25,879 bases of DNA, from contig CAZSGE010000037.1 of the NCBI GenBank assembly GCA_964606325.1, positions 1-25,879 of the forward strand, in the 5' to 3' direction. Positions 14,365 to 21,367 of this stretch are shown here, piece by piece; position 1 is the stretch's first letter, and each line of letters starts with the position of its first letter. Made by a program: the position numbers and the translations under genes. A model generated the notes under the pieces. That model made no database searches, was not told the DNA's origin, and worked only from the letters and a program-made list of their open reading frames with translations. This stretch comes from Berkiella sp964606325 (lineage in GTDB: Bacteria; Pseudomonadota; Gammaproteobacteria; Berkiellales; Berkiellaceae).

Positions 14365-16131
14365 ATGGCTTTATTCAACGTTCCTAAAGAAGAGTGGGCA
14401 ATAGCTAACCATACATTAAGCAAGGCTCTGCCTGGGACAAAAATGCGCAAAAAGATCACAGGTCTTGCACATTCATTTATAAAATTTAAAGATAAAATTG
14501 TCGCGATTGGCAAGAAACTAGGCGAAGGCTCATTTGGTATCGTTAAACAAGCGCAAGATCAGCTTGAAAATCATTTCGCAGTGAAAGTGCAAGGCGGGCC
14601 AATCGATGCAGATGATAAAGAAGAAGAAACCATTGGCGAAGAAATGGATTTTGCTTATGACATGGTTGAACGTAAACTCGAAATAGCTAAGAAATTTTAC
14701 GAAAATACTTACCATGAAATTACAACAAACACAAAAAAATATGCACTCTTGAAATATCTAGACGGCAACGATCTAGTCTATGAGCTTTATGACAAAAAAG
14801 CCTACCATGAGCATGATGCATTAGTAAGAATAACAAAATTATCCCCTGTTCAGAAATTAATTATCGCAATTCAAGTTTGTCAATTACTGAAAAAGTTACA
14901 ACAACACCGAATTATTCATGCTGATCTTAAACCTGAAAATCTCAAAGTCATTATCAATGGTAACAACATTAAAGTGTACTTAATGGACTTTGGTTTCTCT
15001 ATGCATCTACCACGAGATAAAACATTTATAACAAGTATTGCCAAGGGCTCTCCTGGGTATATCGCTCCGGAAATTTTTAATCCACTATCACTTGTGCATA
15101 CTGAATCAAAATTTTCATTTGAATCTGACATATATGCAACCGGTATTATGTTTCGTGATGATTTTCAATTAGACACACGCTTTCATGAAGGTATGACAAA
15201 AGCCGATCCCTCATCAAGAGAAAGTGTCGATGTTGTGATGGCGAAATTATTGAGCGCTCTAGAAGCAAGCACCGTTCTTGATAAAGATGCACTTGATTTT
15301 ATACAAAGTATTAAAAAGCCCCCAACGGATGTGACCACTAAGCCTATTCAAAAGCCTGGCAATTTCAACCCTGCACAAATTAGGGATGTTATGCTAAAGC
15401 CTGCGGCCCCCCAACACAAAACAACGGCTCAAGAGCCCATTAATCTTGCGCTGAATGTAAAATTAAGACCCGCACCTAAGGCTAAAGCAGAAGCAACCCA
15501 ACAACCAGTCCCAATGCTTAAACAGACTCTTCGCCCTGTACCAAAAATGCAAGAACCTGCAAAGCCGGCAGCTGGAAAAACCGAACAAAGGACCTTGCCG
15601 CCCTTGGTACTGACCAAAACAAAAGATGAAAATAGAAGTCCGCTCATGCTGCCTCCTGGCAAAAAAGCCTTAGCTCAAGAAGCAGGAATGTCGACCGCTG
15701 TTCCAGCCACCGATACCGCAAAACATGCAGTTAACATTGTTCAACCATCACCACAGGCTGGTGCCGCGGCACAAGTTAAAAGGTACCCTGTTCCTGCGTT
15801 AAATAAAGTGTTACCAACCCCGCCCCAGCCTCAAACTAGGATAATACCAGTGACAAAAGAAGTTGTTACTAAAAATCCAGTGATAACCCATTCTAATCCT
15901 TTGGAGCAAACACAAAACCAGCAAGCGCATAGACAAGATGCTGCGCAAGGAGTAGCCCCCTCCATGCGAAAACGCGTCGTAGTTGTTCTGCCTGGTCAAA
16001 AAACTGAAATTGTCAGCAGAGCAAAAGCGAATTTGTTAATTGCCTTTGAAAAACAAGCACAAAGGCAAGATGCATATATACCCAAAGGTGGCGTTGTGAC
16101 ACCTTTAACCAAAATCAATAAAGTCAAATAA
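14365..16131 (+). CDS. Eukaryotic-like Ser/Thr protein kinase with long disordered Pro/Lys-rich tail (candidate effector)
   Basis: A 588-residue protein. The kinase core, about residues 45-310, has every catalytic element: Gly-rich loop GEGSFG (53-58), ATP lysine Lys74 (FAVKVQ), a probable helix-C Glu in TIGEEMDF, catalytic loop IIHADLKPENL (Asp187, Lys189, Asn192), DFG (208-210), activation-segment end GSPGYIAPE (228-236) and DIYATG (255-260). HRD is HAD, so it is a non-RD kinase and may not need activation-loop phosphorylation. Residues about 315-535 are Pro, Lys, Ala and Gln rich with recurring KLRPAPK / LRPVPK / YPVPALNK motifs. There is no transmembrane helix or PASTA repeat, unlike housekeeping PknB-type kinases. 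Strong Shine-Dalgarno GAGGGTGA precedes the ATG. Soluble eukaryotic-like kinases of this kind are often type IV effectors in Legionellales; translocation is inference. Confidence 0.92.
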   Translation: MALFNVPKEEWAIANHTLSKALPGTKMRKKITGLAHSFIKFKDKIVAIGKKLGEGSFGIVKQAQDQLENHFAVKVQGGPIDADDKEEETIGEEMDFAYDMVERKLEIAKKFYENTYHEITTNTKKYALLKYLDGNDLVYELYDKKAYHEHDALVRITKLSPVQKLIIAIQVCQLLKKLQQHRIIHADLKPENLKVIINGNNIKVYLMDFGFSMHLPRDKTFITSIAKGSPGYIAPEIFNPLSLVHTESKFSFESDIYATGIMFRDDFQLDTRFHEGMTKADPSSRESVDVVMAKLLSALEASTVLDKDALDFIQSIKKPPTDVTTKPIQKPGNFNPAQIRDVMLKPAAPQHKTTAQEPINLALNVKLRPAPKAKAEATQQPVPMLKQTLRPVPKMQEPAKPAAGKTEQRTLPPLVLTKTKDENRSPLMLPPGKKALAQEAGMSTAVPATDTAKHAVNIVQPSPQAGAAAQVKRYPVPALNKVLPTPPQPQTRIIPVTKEVVTKNPVITHSNPLEQTQNQQAHRQDAAQGVAPSMRKRVVVVLPGQKTEIVSRAKANLLIAFEKQAQRQDAYIPKGGVVTPLTKINKVK

Positions 16132-16156
16132 GGCGCCTATATTCAGGCGCTTTGAT
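16132..16156 (+). terminator. Hairpin terminator after the kinase gene
   Basis: GCGCCT (16133-16138) and AGGCGC (16145-16150) form a 6-bp GC-rich stem around ATATTC, followed by TTTGATTAT. The T-tract is interrupted, so termination may be partial. It begins immediately after the kinase stop codon. Confidence 0.65.
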
Positions 16157-16397
16157 TATCTAAATGGACATCTTTCCTCAGTAATATTGTTGTATATAAA
16201 CTATTTTAACTACATCTTGATTTAAACACTCAATCCAACCAAAACCGACGTATTTTCGATTATCAATCTATGATCAAGATAATGGAACTTATACCTTTAT
16301 GCTCTGTCGGAGAATAAAAAGACAGGTTTATTCAATTTAAGACATTTGTTTCAATGCATCATGTAAATTGTACAGTTTCAAAAAAAAGGATAGCCAT
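16151..16397 (+). other. Intergenic region between kinase and antiporter genes
   Basis: About 250 nt of AT-rich sequence without a convincing gene. A 15-codon frame starting at 16270 has no ribosome site and no recognisable product. CTGTC near 16304 and GACAG at 16321-16325 could pair weakly. The promoter of the antiporter gene must lie here, but no hexamer pair stands out. Confidence 0.5.
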
Positions 16398-17609
16398 TTG
16401 ATTCATTCTACTCCGCTATTAACGATGATTGTATTTGGCTTTGGAATGGCCTTTATCTTAGGGATGATTGCCAACAGGCTTCATTTATCCCCCATTGCTG
16501 GTTATCTTTTGGCTGGTGTACTGATGGGGCCTGCTACTCCCGGTTATATCGGGGATCCCAAAATGGCCCATGAGCTAGCGGAGATTGGGGTCATTCTACT
16601 GATGTTTGGGGTTGGGCTCGAGTTCTCGTGGAAAGAACTGCTCCGTGTTAGAAAAATTGCAGTCCCAGGTGCTATCGCCCAAATTGTTATTGCAACCTTA
16701 ATGGGCTGGGTACTGTCTCTGTTCATGGGGCTAAAGCTTGAAGAGGGACTGTTATTTGGTATTGCATTGTCCGTCGCAAGTACCGTTGTGTTAATTCGAG
16801 CATTAGGTGAGCAAAAGCTCTTATCAACCAATCGGGGGCAGATAGCTGTTGGTTGGCTTATCGTTGAGGATTTAGCCGTTGTTGTCATACTTGTAATTCT
16901 TCCTGCTATTGCAAACATATTACATCCAAATGTGACCGACCCCTCACAAACCATCATTAAAGGTCACATTTTCTTAACCTTACTTATTACTATTTTGAAA
17001 GTTAGTGCTTTCATTATATTAATGCTAGTAGTAGGTAAGCGTGTTATTCCATGGATATTACGCATAACAGAAAAACAAAAATCCGCAGAATTATTTCGGT
17101 TAGCCATTCTTGCCATCGCCTTAGGAGTTGCCTACGGTTCAGCCAAATTATTTGGAGTGTCATTTGCGTTAGGAGCGTTTTTTGCTGGCATGATTTTAAA
17201 TGAATCCGAACATAATCATCGTGCCGTTAAAGAAACTATCCCCCTTCGGGATGCATTCGCAGTATTATTCTTTGTAGGGATGGGTATGTTGCTGAATCCC
17301 TTTATTCTTGTTGAAAGCCCATGGATTATTTTAGCGGTTGTCATGATCATCATTTTAGGGAAATCCATCGTTGCTTATATCATCATGAAAGCCTTTAAAC
17401 ATTCTTCTTATACCGCATTCACCATTGCTATCAGCTTGGCACAAATTGGTGAATTTTCGTTTATTCTTGCAGAGCTTGGTGTAAAATTAAATATGCTTAC
17501 CCCTGAGGCTCAAGATATTATCCTGGCTAGTGCATTAATCTCCATTTTACTTAATCCAATCTTGTTTAATTTACTAGACAGGTTTAAACCTGAGAAAGAA
17601 TTAGAATAA
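16398..17609 (+). CDS. Kef/YbaL-type monovalent cation:proton antiporter (CPA2), membrane domain only
   Basis: About 403 residues covering the complete CPA2 transport domain: IHSTPLLTMIVFGFGMAFIL at the start, then SPIAGYLLAGVLMGP, LAEIGVILLMFGVGLEFSW, ALSVASTVVLIRAL, the ion-binding region VGWLIVEDLAVVVIL, and SFALGAFFAGMILNESEHNH. These match E. coli YbaL and KefB. The C-terminal TrkA-N/RCK nucleotide-binding domain of YbaL and KefB is absent; the gene stops after the last helix. The start is a TTG at 16398, preceded by AAAGGAT and aligning with YbaL's N-terminus (MHHATPLIT); an upstream in-frame TTG at 16368 has no ribosome site. It ends 3 nt before the stop of the convergent nitrilase gene. 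Confidence 0.88.
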   Translation: MIHSTPLLTMIVFGFGMAFILGMIANRLHLSPIAGYLLAGVLMGPATPGYIGDPKMAHELAEIGVILLMFGVGLEFSWKELLRVRKIAVPGAIAQIVIATLMGWVLSLFMGLKLEEGLLFGIALSVASTVVLIRALGEQKLLSTNRGQIAVGWLIVEDLAVVVILVILPAIANILHPNVTDPSQTIIKGHIFLTLLITILKVSAFIILMLVVGKRVIPWILRITEKQKSAELFRLAILAIALGVAYGSAKLFGVSFALGAFFAGMILNESEHNHRAVKETIPLRDAFAVLFFVGMGMLLNPFILVESPWIILAVVMIIILGKSIVAYIIMKAFKHSSYTAFTIAISLAQIGEFSFILAELGVKLNMLTPEAQDIILASALISILLNPILFNLLDRFKPEKELE

Positions 17610-17612
17610 TTG

Positions 17613-18482
17613 TTAGATCTGAATGGTTGTTAAATTTGAAACATGATTTAGTTTCATAAAGTCATTATAATTTTTGACCTGGCCATGTTTTCTAACTTGA
17701 TCAATTTTTCTGAATGATAGTTTCTCAATTAGAGCATACGATTCATTCATCGGCCCCTGACTCAAGATCCCATCACTGTTAAACCCTACATCAATTGGTG
17801 TAAATATATTCGCCTGTCCAACCAGATTTTCTAAATCTTCGCCAAAACTCACATGCCCCACGGCACTCGACATCACCACAAAACATTGATTCTCTAACGC
17901 CCGAGCTTTGCAGGAATAATATACTCGCTTAAAGCTATGCTGTGAGGGAGTGTAGCTTGGCACCAAAATTAGCCTAACACCGGCTTTTGTAAAATTTCTG
18001 ATCAATTCAGGAAATTCGCAATCATAGCAGATAGCTATGCCAATTAACCCAAATGCCGTTTCGAAAATGGTTTGCTTAATTCCGCGCTCCAATAACCCTT
18101 TATTATGCTCATCACTCACAAGGTTGAGTTTATCCTGAAAACCATATGCGCCTTGCGGACCAAAAAAATAAGCACGATTATGATATTTATCGTTGTCATT
18201 TTTAACTAAAATAGAACCTGGCTGAATGTATATTTGATGTTTATTGGCTAAGTGTTGATATAATTCAATATACTTTGGTAAAAGCGTTTGAATTTGTTGA
18301 TATAACGCTAAGTCAGTGGTGACGGCTTTTTCCACTATTTCTATGCCAGCATACTCAGGCAAAGCAACTAATTGCGCCCCTTTCTCTTTGGCCTCAACAA
18401 TGAGTTTAACTGTCTTGCTTGTATAAGCACCCCAGTTCAAATAACTTTCAATTTTATATTGAAAAGCGGCAACGTTGATCAC
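17613..18482 (-). CDS. Carbon-nitrogen hydrolase (nitrilase superfamily amidohydrolase)
   Basis: A cytosolic amidohydrolase of about 289 residues. The catalytic triad is visible: Glu43 (ALPEYAG), Lys118 (FQDKLNL) and Cys152 (AICYDCEFPE). The fold's strand-helix pattern runs to about residue 245. The start was placed at GTG 18482 because it overlaps the stop of the upstream acetyltransferase as GTGA and gives the usual short N-terminus (MINVAAFQY). A TTG at 18497 would add five residues (MDEKP). Last gene of a three-gene operon with the GNAT and NTF2-like genes. In some bacteria, such as Bacillus YhcX, GNAT and nitrilase domains are fused in one protein, so the pair very likely acts in one pathway. 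The substrate is unknown; small amides or N-acyl compounds are plausible. Confidence 0.9.
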   Translation of the reverse strand: MINVAAFQYKIESYLNWGAYTSKTVKLIVEAKEKGAQLVALPEYAGIEIVEKAVTTDLALYQQIQTLLPKYIELYQHLANKHQIYIQPGSILVKNDNDKYHNRAYFFGPQGAYGFQDKLNLVSDEHNKGLLERGIKQTIFETAFGLIGIAICYDCEFPELIRNFTKAGVRLILVPSYTPSQHSFKRVYYSCKARALENQCFVVMSSAVGHVSFGEDLENLVGQANIFTPIDVGFNSDGILSQGPMNESYALIEKLSFRKIDQVRKHGQVKNYNDFMKLNHVSNLTTIQI

Positions 18483-19069
18483 AGGTTTTTCATCCAAAAT
18501 GTCATAGGTTTAGTCGTTTGCTCAGATTGATCAATTTCTTTCCAATCATAATATGCACATAGATTTGGCTGGATTTCATATCCAAAATGACGCCACACTT
18601 CATCTAAAGGAACATAGTCTTTAGGTCGGCGCTTATCATTTGCATCTCGCACAACGGCACAAAAAGCACTCTGTTTTGCCCCATAGTGCTTTGCCGCTTT
18701 TTCTCTTTGTGAAAAAAAATGACTATAAACACCCTTTTTGCGATATTCTGGCAAAAGAACTGATTCACCAAAGTAGAAAATATCAGAAACGTTGAGTTGA
18801 TTTTCGATAAATGGTTTTTGACATTCAGCTGTCTCAAAGGCTAAAGGAATAGCAGTGGATGCCCCGATAATCTCGTCATTCATACGAACGATAATTAAAA
18901 CAGATTCGTCACACTGCGAATAGGTTCTTAAATATTTTTGCTCATAAACAAAATCTCCATCATAAAGATAAGGATACTCTCTAAAAACCGTCATTCTTAA
19001 TTGTGCTAATTTATCAATAGAGCCAAGTATTTGTTTGCCCTTTAAACTGGTAATTTCTAAGCCTTCCAT
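18479..19069 (-). CDS. GNAT-family N-acetyltransferase
   Basis: A 196-residue acyltransferase. The GNAT core is seen in VLIIVRMNDEIIGASTAIPL (strands 2-4), then IFYFGESVLLPEYRKKGVYS (98-116), where RKKGVY is the acetyl-CoA pyrophosphate loop, and FFSQREKAAKHYGAKQSAF (helix 3 region). The segment VPLDEVWRHFGYEIQPNLCAYYDW closes the fold. The ATG at 19069 lies one base after the stop of the NTF2-like gene and its own stop overlaps the nitrilase start, so the three are translated together. The acceptor substrate is not evident. It corresponds to the GNAT half of bifunctional GNAT/carbon-nitrogen hydrolase proteins. Confidence 0.88.
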   Translation of the reverse strand: MEGLEITSLKGKQILGSIDKLAQLRMTVFREYPYLYDGDFVYEQKYLRTYSQCDESVLIIVRMNDEIIGASTAIPLAFETAECQKPFIENQLNVSDIFYFGESVLLPEYRKKGVYSHFFSQREKAAKHYGAKQSAFCAVVRDANDKRRPKDYVPLDEVWRHFGYEIQPNLCAYYDWKEIDQSEQTTKPMTFWMKNL

Positions 19070-19070
19070 T

Positions 19071-19478
19071 TTATTCTTTTACCTGTTTTAACCAATCTTG
19101 CATATTATAATAGTTGGTCACGCGTGTAATTTTACTATTTTTAACTTCAAAAAAGGCCCCACAGCGCAAAGAATAAGGTTGATGATTTGCCTTTGGTAAA
19201 TCTGAGTCTGTGGCTAGATATATGCCATCAATGATGAATTCGGCAGATGCTCTTGAGCCATCTTGATTAGTCATAATAACTAAATCAGTCACTTTTTCTT
19301 GATAGGCATTATTCATTCTTTTCATAAAATGTGAAAACGCTTCAATTCCTACCTCTGAAACCCCTTGGTTAATATCATGAATTACTTGATTGTCCAGAAG
19401 CGCCAAAAACGATTCAACGTCTTGTTTGTTAAAATAATCATAATATTTATGAATCAGAGTTATCGTATCAGCTTGCAT
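19071..19478 (-). CDS. NTF2-like / SnoaL-like protein (ketosteroid-isomerase-related)
   Basis: A 135-residue protein with the cone-shaped NTF2 fold pattern: helix LIHKYYDYFNKQDVESFLAL, then DNQVIHDINQG, the helix IEAFSHFMKRMNNAYQEKVT, and strands ending FFEVKNSKITRVTNYYNMQD. This matches proteins annotated as ketosteroid-isomerase-related. Family members are isomerases, hydratases, lyases or simple binding proteins, so no reaction can be assigned. GGAG precedes the ATG at 19478. First gene of the operon; an extended -10 TGG-TATAAT lies about 38 nt upstream. Its constant company with the GNAT and nitrilase genes suggests it binds or transforms the same small molecule. Confidence 0.82.
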   Translation of the reverse strand: MQADTITLIHKYYDYFNKQDVESFLALLDNQVIHDINQGVSEVGIEAFSHFMKRMNNAYQEKVTDLVIMTNQDGSRASAEFIIDGIYLATDSDLPKANHQPYSLRCGAFFEVKNSKITRVTNYYNMQDWLKQVKE

Positions 19479-19515
19479 GGGAGCTCCGCATAAAACATTC
19501 GTTCAGGTTTGAAAG

Positions 19516-19524
19516 ATTATACCA
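19516..19524 (-). promoter_or_regulatory. Extended -10 promoter of the NTF2/GNAT/nitrilase operon
   Basis: TGG-TATAAT on the minus strand: a perfect -10 hexamer (19516-19521) with a TGn extension. At 18 nt upstream the -35 candidate is TTATAA, a poor match, as usual for extended -10 promoters. Predicted start near 19509, about 31 nt before the ATG at 19478. Confidence 0.6.
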
Positions 19525-19585
19525 AACATTAAAAATCATTTATAAACCAATATCTTTAGCTAGTTATATTGCATCTTTACACAGT

Positions 19586-19616
19586 TTGACCACATCACAG
19601 CAGAGTATGCTAAATT
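19586..19616 (+). promoter_or_regulatory. Candidate promoter of the sorbosone-dehydrogenase-like gene
   Basis: TTGACC (19586-19591) and TAAATT (19611-19616) preceded by TGC, an extended -10. The 19-nt spacing is long. Start would be near 19623, about 38 nt before the ATG. The intergenic region is shared divergently with the NTF2-like operon. Confidence 0.4.
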
Positions 19617-19660
19617 AGAAATGCATAGAAAACGAAGCTCCAAGGTAGCCCAAGCATAAT

Positions 19661-20751
19661 ATGAATATCATAAAATCATTTATAACCGTTATCAGTTCTT
19701 TTGCTATTTCCTGTTCAGCAGAGCAAACAGCGCTTGATAAAATTACCTTGCCGCCTGGTTTTATAATAAGCACCTATGCCAACATTGAAAATCCACGAGA
19801 AATGACTTTAGGTGATAAAGGCACTCTATTTGTTGGCTCATACGATGCAGGAAATGTTTATGCCATTAAATATGATGCTAAGCACAAATCAAAGCAAATC
19901 TATACTATTGCCAAGGGTTTAAAAATGCCTGTTGGCGTTGCTTTTAAAGATGGCGCTTTATACGTATCTGCTGTCAACAAAATTTTGCGTTATGACAATA
20001 TTGAAAATCAATTAGGTAACCCACCCAAACCAGTTATCGTTAACGAGACTTTTTCTGACATAGATCATCATGGTTGGAAATTTATCGCTTTTGGACCCGA
20101 TGGTTTATTATATGTGCCTGTTGGGGCTCCTTGTAATGTCTGTTTATCAAAAGATCAACGTTTTGCCACCATAATGCGTATGAACCCCGATGGCAGCAAT
20201 CTAGAAATTTATGCCAATGGCGTAAGAAACTCTGTTGGATTTGATTGGCATCCAAAAACCAAAGAACTTTGGTTTACAGACAATGGTCGCGATATGATGG
20301 GCGATAATATCCCGCCTGATGAATTAAACCACGCTCCCAAACAAGGCATGCACTTTGGATATCCCTTTTGCCATGGCAACGGGATTGCTGNNNNNNNNNN
20401 NAATTTGGTAAAAACAGAATGTGCTCAGATTTCACACCAGGCGCTGTTGAGTTAGGGCCACACGTAGCCTCCCTTGGCATGCGTTTTTATGATGGCGAAC
20501 AATTTCCAGCGAAATACTTAAACAAAATATTTATTGCAGAACATGGGTCCTGGAACCGCTCAACACCGATAGGCTACCGAATTACCGTGGTTGATCCTGA
20601 TACTAAAGTGTATCAGGTGTTTGCTCAAGGCTGGTTAGAAAATGGCAAAGCTTGGGGAAGACCAGCCGATGTGCTTGTGATGCCAGATGGCTCATTATTG
20701 GTGTCTGATGACAAAGCCAATGCCATTTATCAGATAACGTACCAAAAGTAG
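19661..20751 (+). CDS. Exported sorbosone-dehydrogenase-like beta-propeller protein, interrupted by an assembly gap
   Basis: The protein resembles L-sorbosone / PQQ-dependent aldose sugar dehydrogenases (GSDH family), which oxidise sugars in the periplasm. An N-terminal hydrophobic segment with a likely cleavage ISCSA-EQ (after residue 20) marks export; a lipobox is less likely because the -3 residue is Ala. Propeller motifs include LPPGFIISTYANIENPREMT, DIDHHGWKFIAFGPDGLLYV, YANGVRNSVGFDWHPKTKEL with WFTDNGRD, and GMHFGYPFCHG. Eleven Ns at 20391-20401 break the frame; the downstream half resumes FGKNRMCSDFTPGAVELGPH and ends at 20751. Bridging the gap in frame gives about 360 residues, typical for the family. 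Cysteines flank the gap as in homologues. No PQQ synthesis genes are in the window, so cofactor use is unproven. Confidence 0.85.
20391..20401. other. Assembly gap (11 N) inside the sorbosone-dehydrogenase-like gene
   Basis: The left side ends GNGIA plus one base (g); the right side begins with the last two bases of a codon before FGKNR. For one frame the missing length must be a multiple of three, which eleven is not. Homologues as I recall them read ...DPEFGK here, which would need six bases. The N count is therefore a placeholder, not a measurement. Confidence 0.75.
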
Positions 20752-20790
20752 CCTAGAAAAAATAAAGATTTAGCTCTTAATAATTTATCT

Positions 20791-20809
20791 AACCAAATTA
20801 TATTTGGTT
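20791..20809. repeat. Perfect inverted repeat between the propeller gene and the lipoprotein gene
   Basis: AACCAAAT (20791-20798) and ATTTGGTT (20802-20809) around TAT. No T-tract follows on either strand, so it is not a normal terminator. It lies 89 nt before the lipoprotein ATG and could be an operator or an RNA-stabilising hairpin. Confidence 0.45.
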
Positions 20810-20897
20810 GCTTCGCCAGTTTACCTTTACCCTCCCTCATGGCAAATGCTATATTCCCTGAGCTATGCAGGTCTTTTGTGATTTTTGGATATTTATT

Positions 20898-21269
20898 ATG
20901 AATAAATCATTGGTTTTAGTGTTTATTATCATTTCGTTTTTTCTCAACGGTTGTAAAACGGTAGATAAAATTCAAGAAATCGTGAGCAGCGATACCCCAA
21001 GCTCTGATACCAGCGGCATCCTCACCAACCAAAAGCAAGGTTACAAGGAAGAAAGGCTGACAGAGTATAAATGGCTAATAACCTATCAGGGCCCCACAAC
21101 GACCAAAGAATCGCAAGCACTTAACTTACTCCACAAACATATAAATGAATTTGGCAAGGCACAATGCAAAGGTCGCTTTCAAACAGAACAGGCGACGTCA
21201 CAACAAGTGACACAAGATGACAAACCGTTGTATGTAGAAGCCAGCGCTATTTTGTCTTGTGATAAATAA
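20898..21269 (+). CDS. Small predicted lipoprotein, function unknown
   Basis: The mature part has no family I recognise. The N-terminus MNKSLVLVFIIISFFLNGC is a lipoprotein signal: two early charged/polar residues, a hydrophobic core and lipobox L-N-G-C with Cys19 as the lipid site. The following residue is Lys, not Asp, so outer-membrane sorting is expected under the usual rule. Residues 30-60 are Ser/Thr/Gln rich, a linker. The rest, from EYKWLITYQGPTTTKESQAL to the end, looks like a small globular domain with two cysteines (CKGRF and LSCDK) that could form a disulfide. The start was set at ATG 20898 (GGAT upstream) because it begins the signal; the frame opens 11 codons earlier at 20865. 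Confidence 0.8.
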   Translation: MNKSLVLVFIIISFFLNGCKTVDKIQEIVSSDTPSSDTSGILTNQKQGYKEERLTEYKWLITYQGPTTTKESQALNLLHKHINEFGKAQCKGRFQTEQATSQQVTQDDKPLYVEASAILSCDK

Positions 21270-21353
21270 ACCATTTTTCCCATACACCCGATTTAGCTGA
21301 AATAGTCAAAAAATGATAAAATAGGCAAACTAAGTCATTAAACAAGTGGTGTG

Positions 21354-21359
21354 TATACT
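21354..21359 (+). promoter_or_regulatory. Candidate -10 element giving a nearly leaderless lhr mRNA
   Basis: TATACT ends 8 nt before the lhr ATG, so a transcript made from it would start at or within about two bases of the start codon. No Shine-Dalgarno sequence precedes the ATG. The -35 match at 16 nt spacing (AAGTCA) is weak. Confidence 0.35.
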
Positions 21360-21367
21360 TCATTTTT

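Noticed and set aside
16270..16317. A 15-codon ORF (begins MIKIMELIP) between the kinase and antiporter
   Set aside because: No ribosome binding site, no conserved feature, and a length expected by chance in AT-rich DNA.
18524..18535. TTGATCAA-like palindrome in the GNAT gene as an FNR site
   Set aside because: It has no 4-base spacer and lies inside coding sequence.
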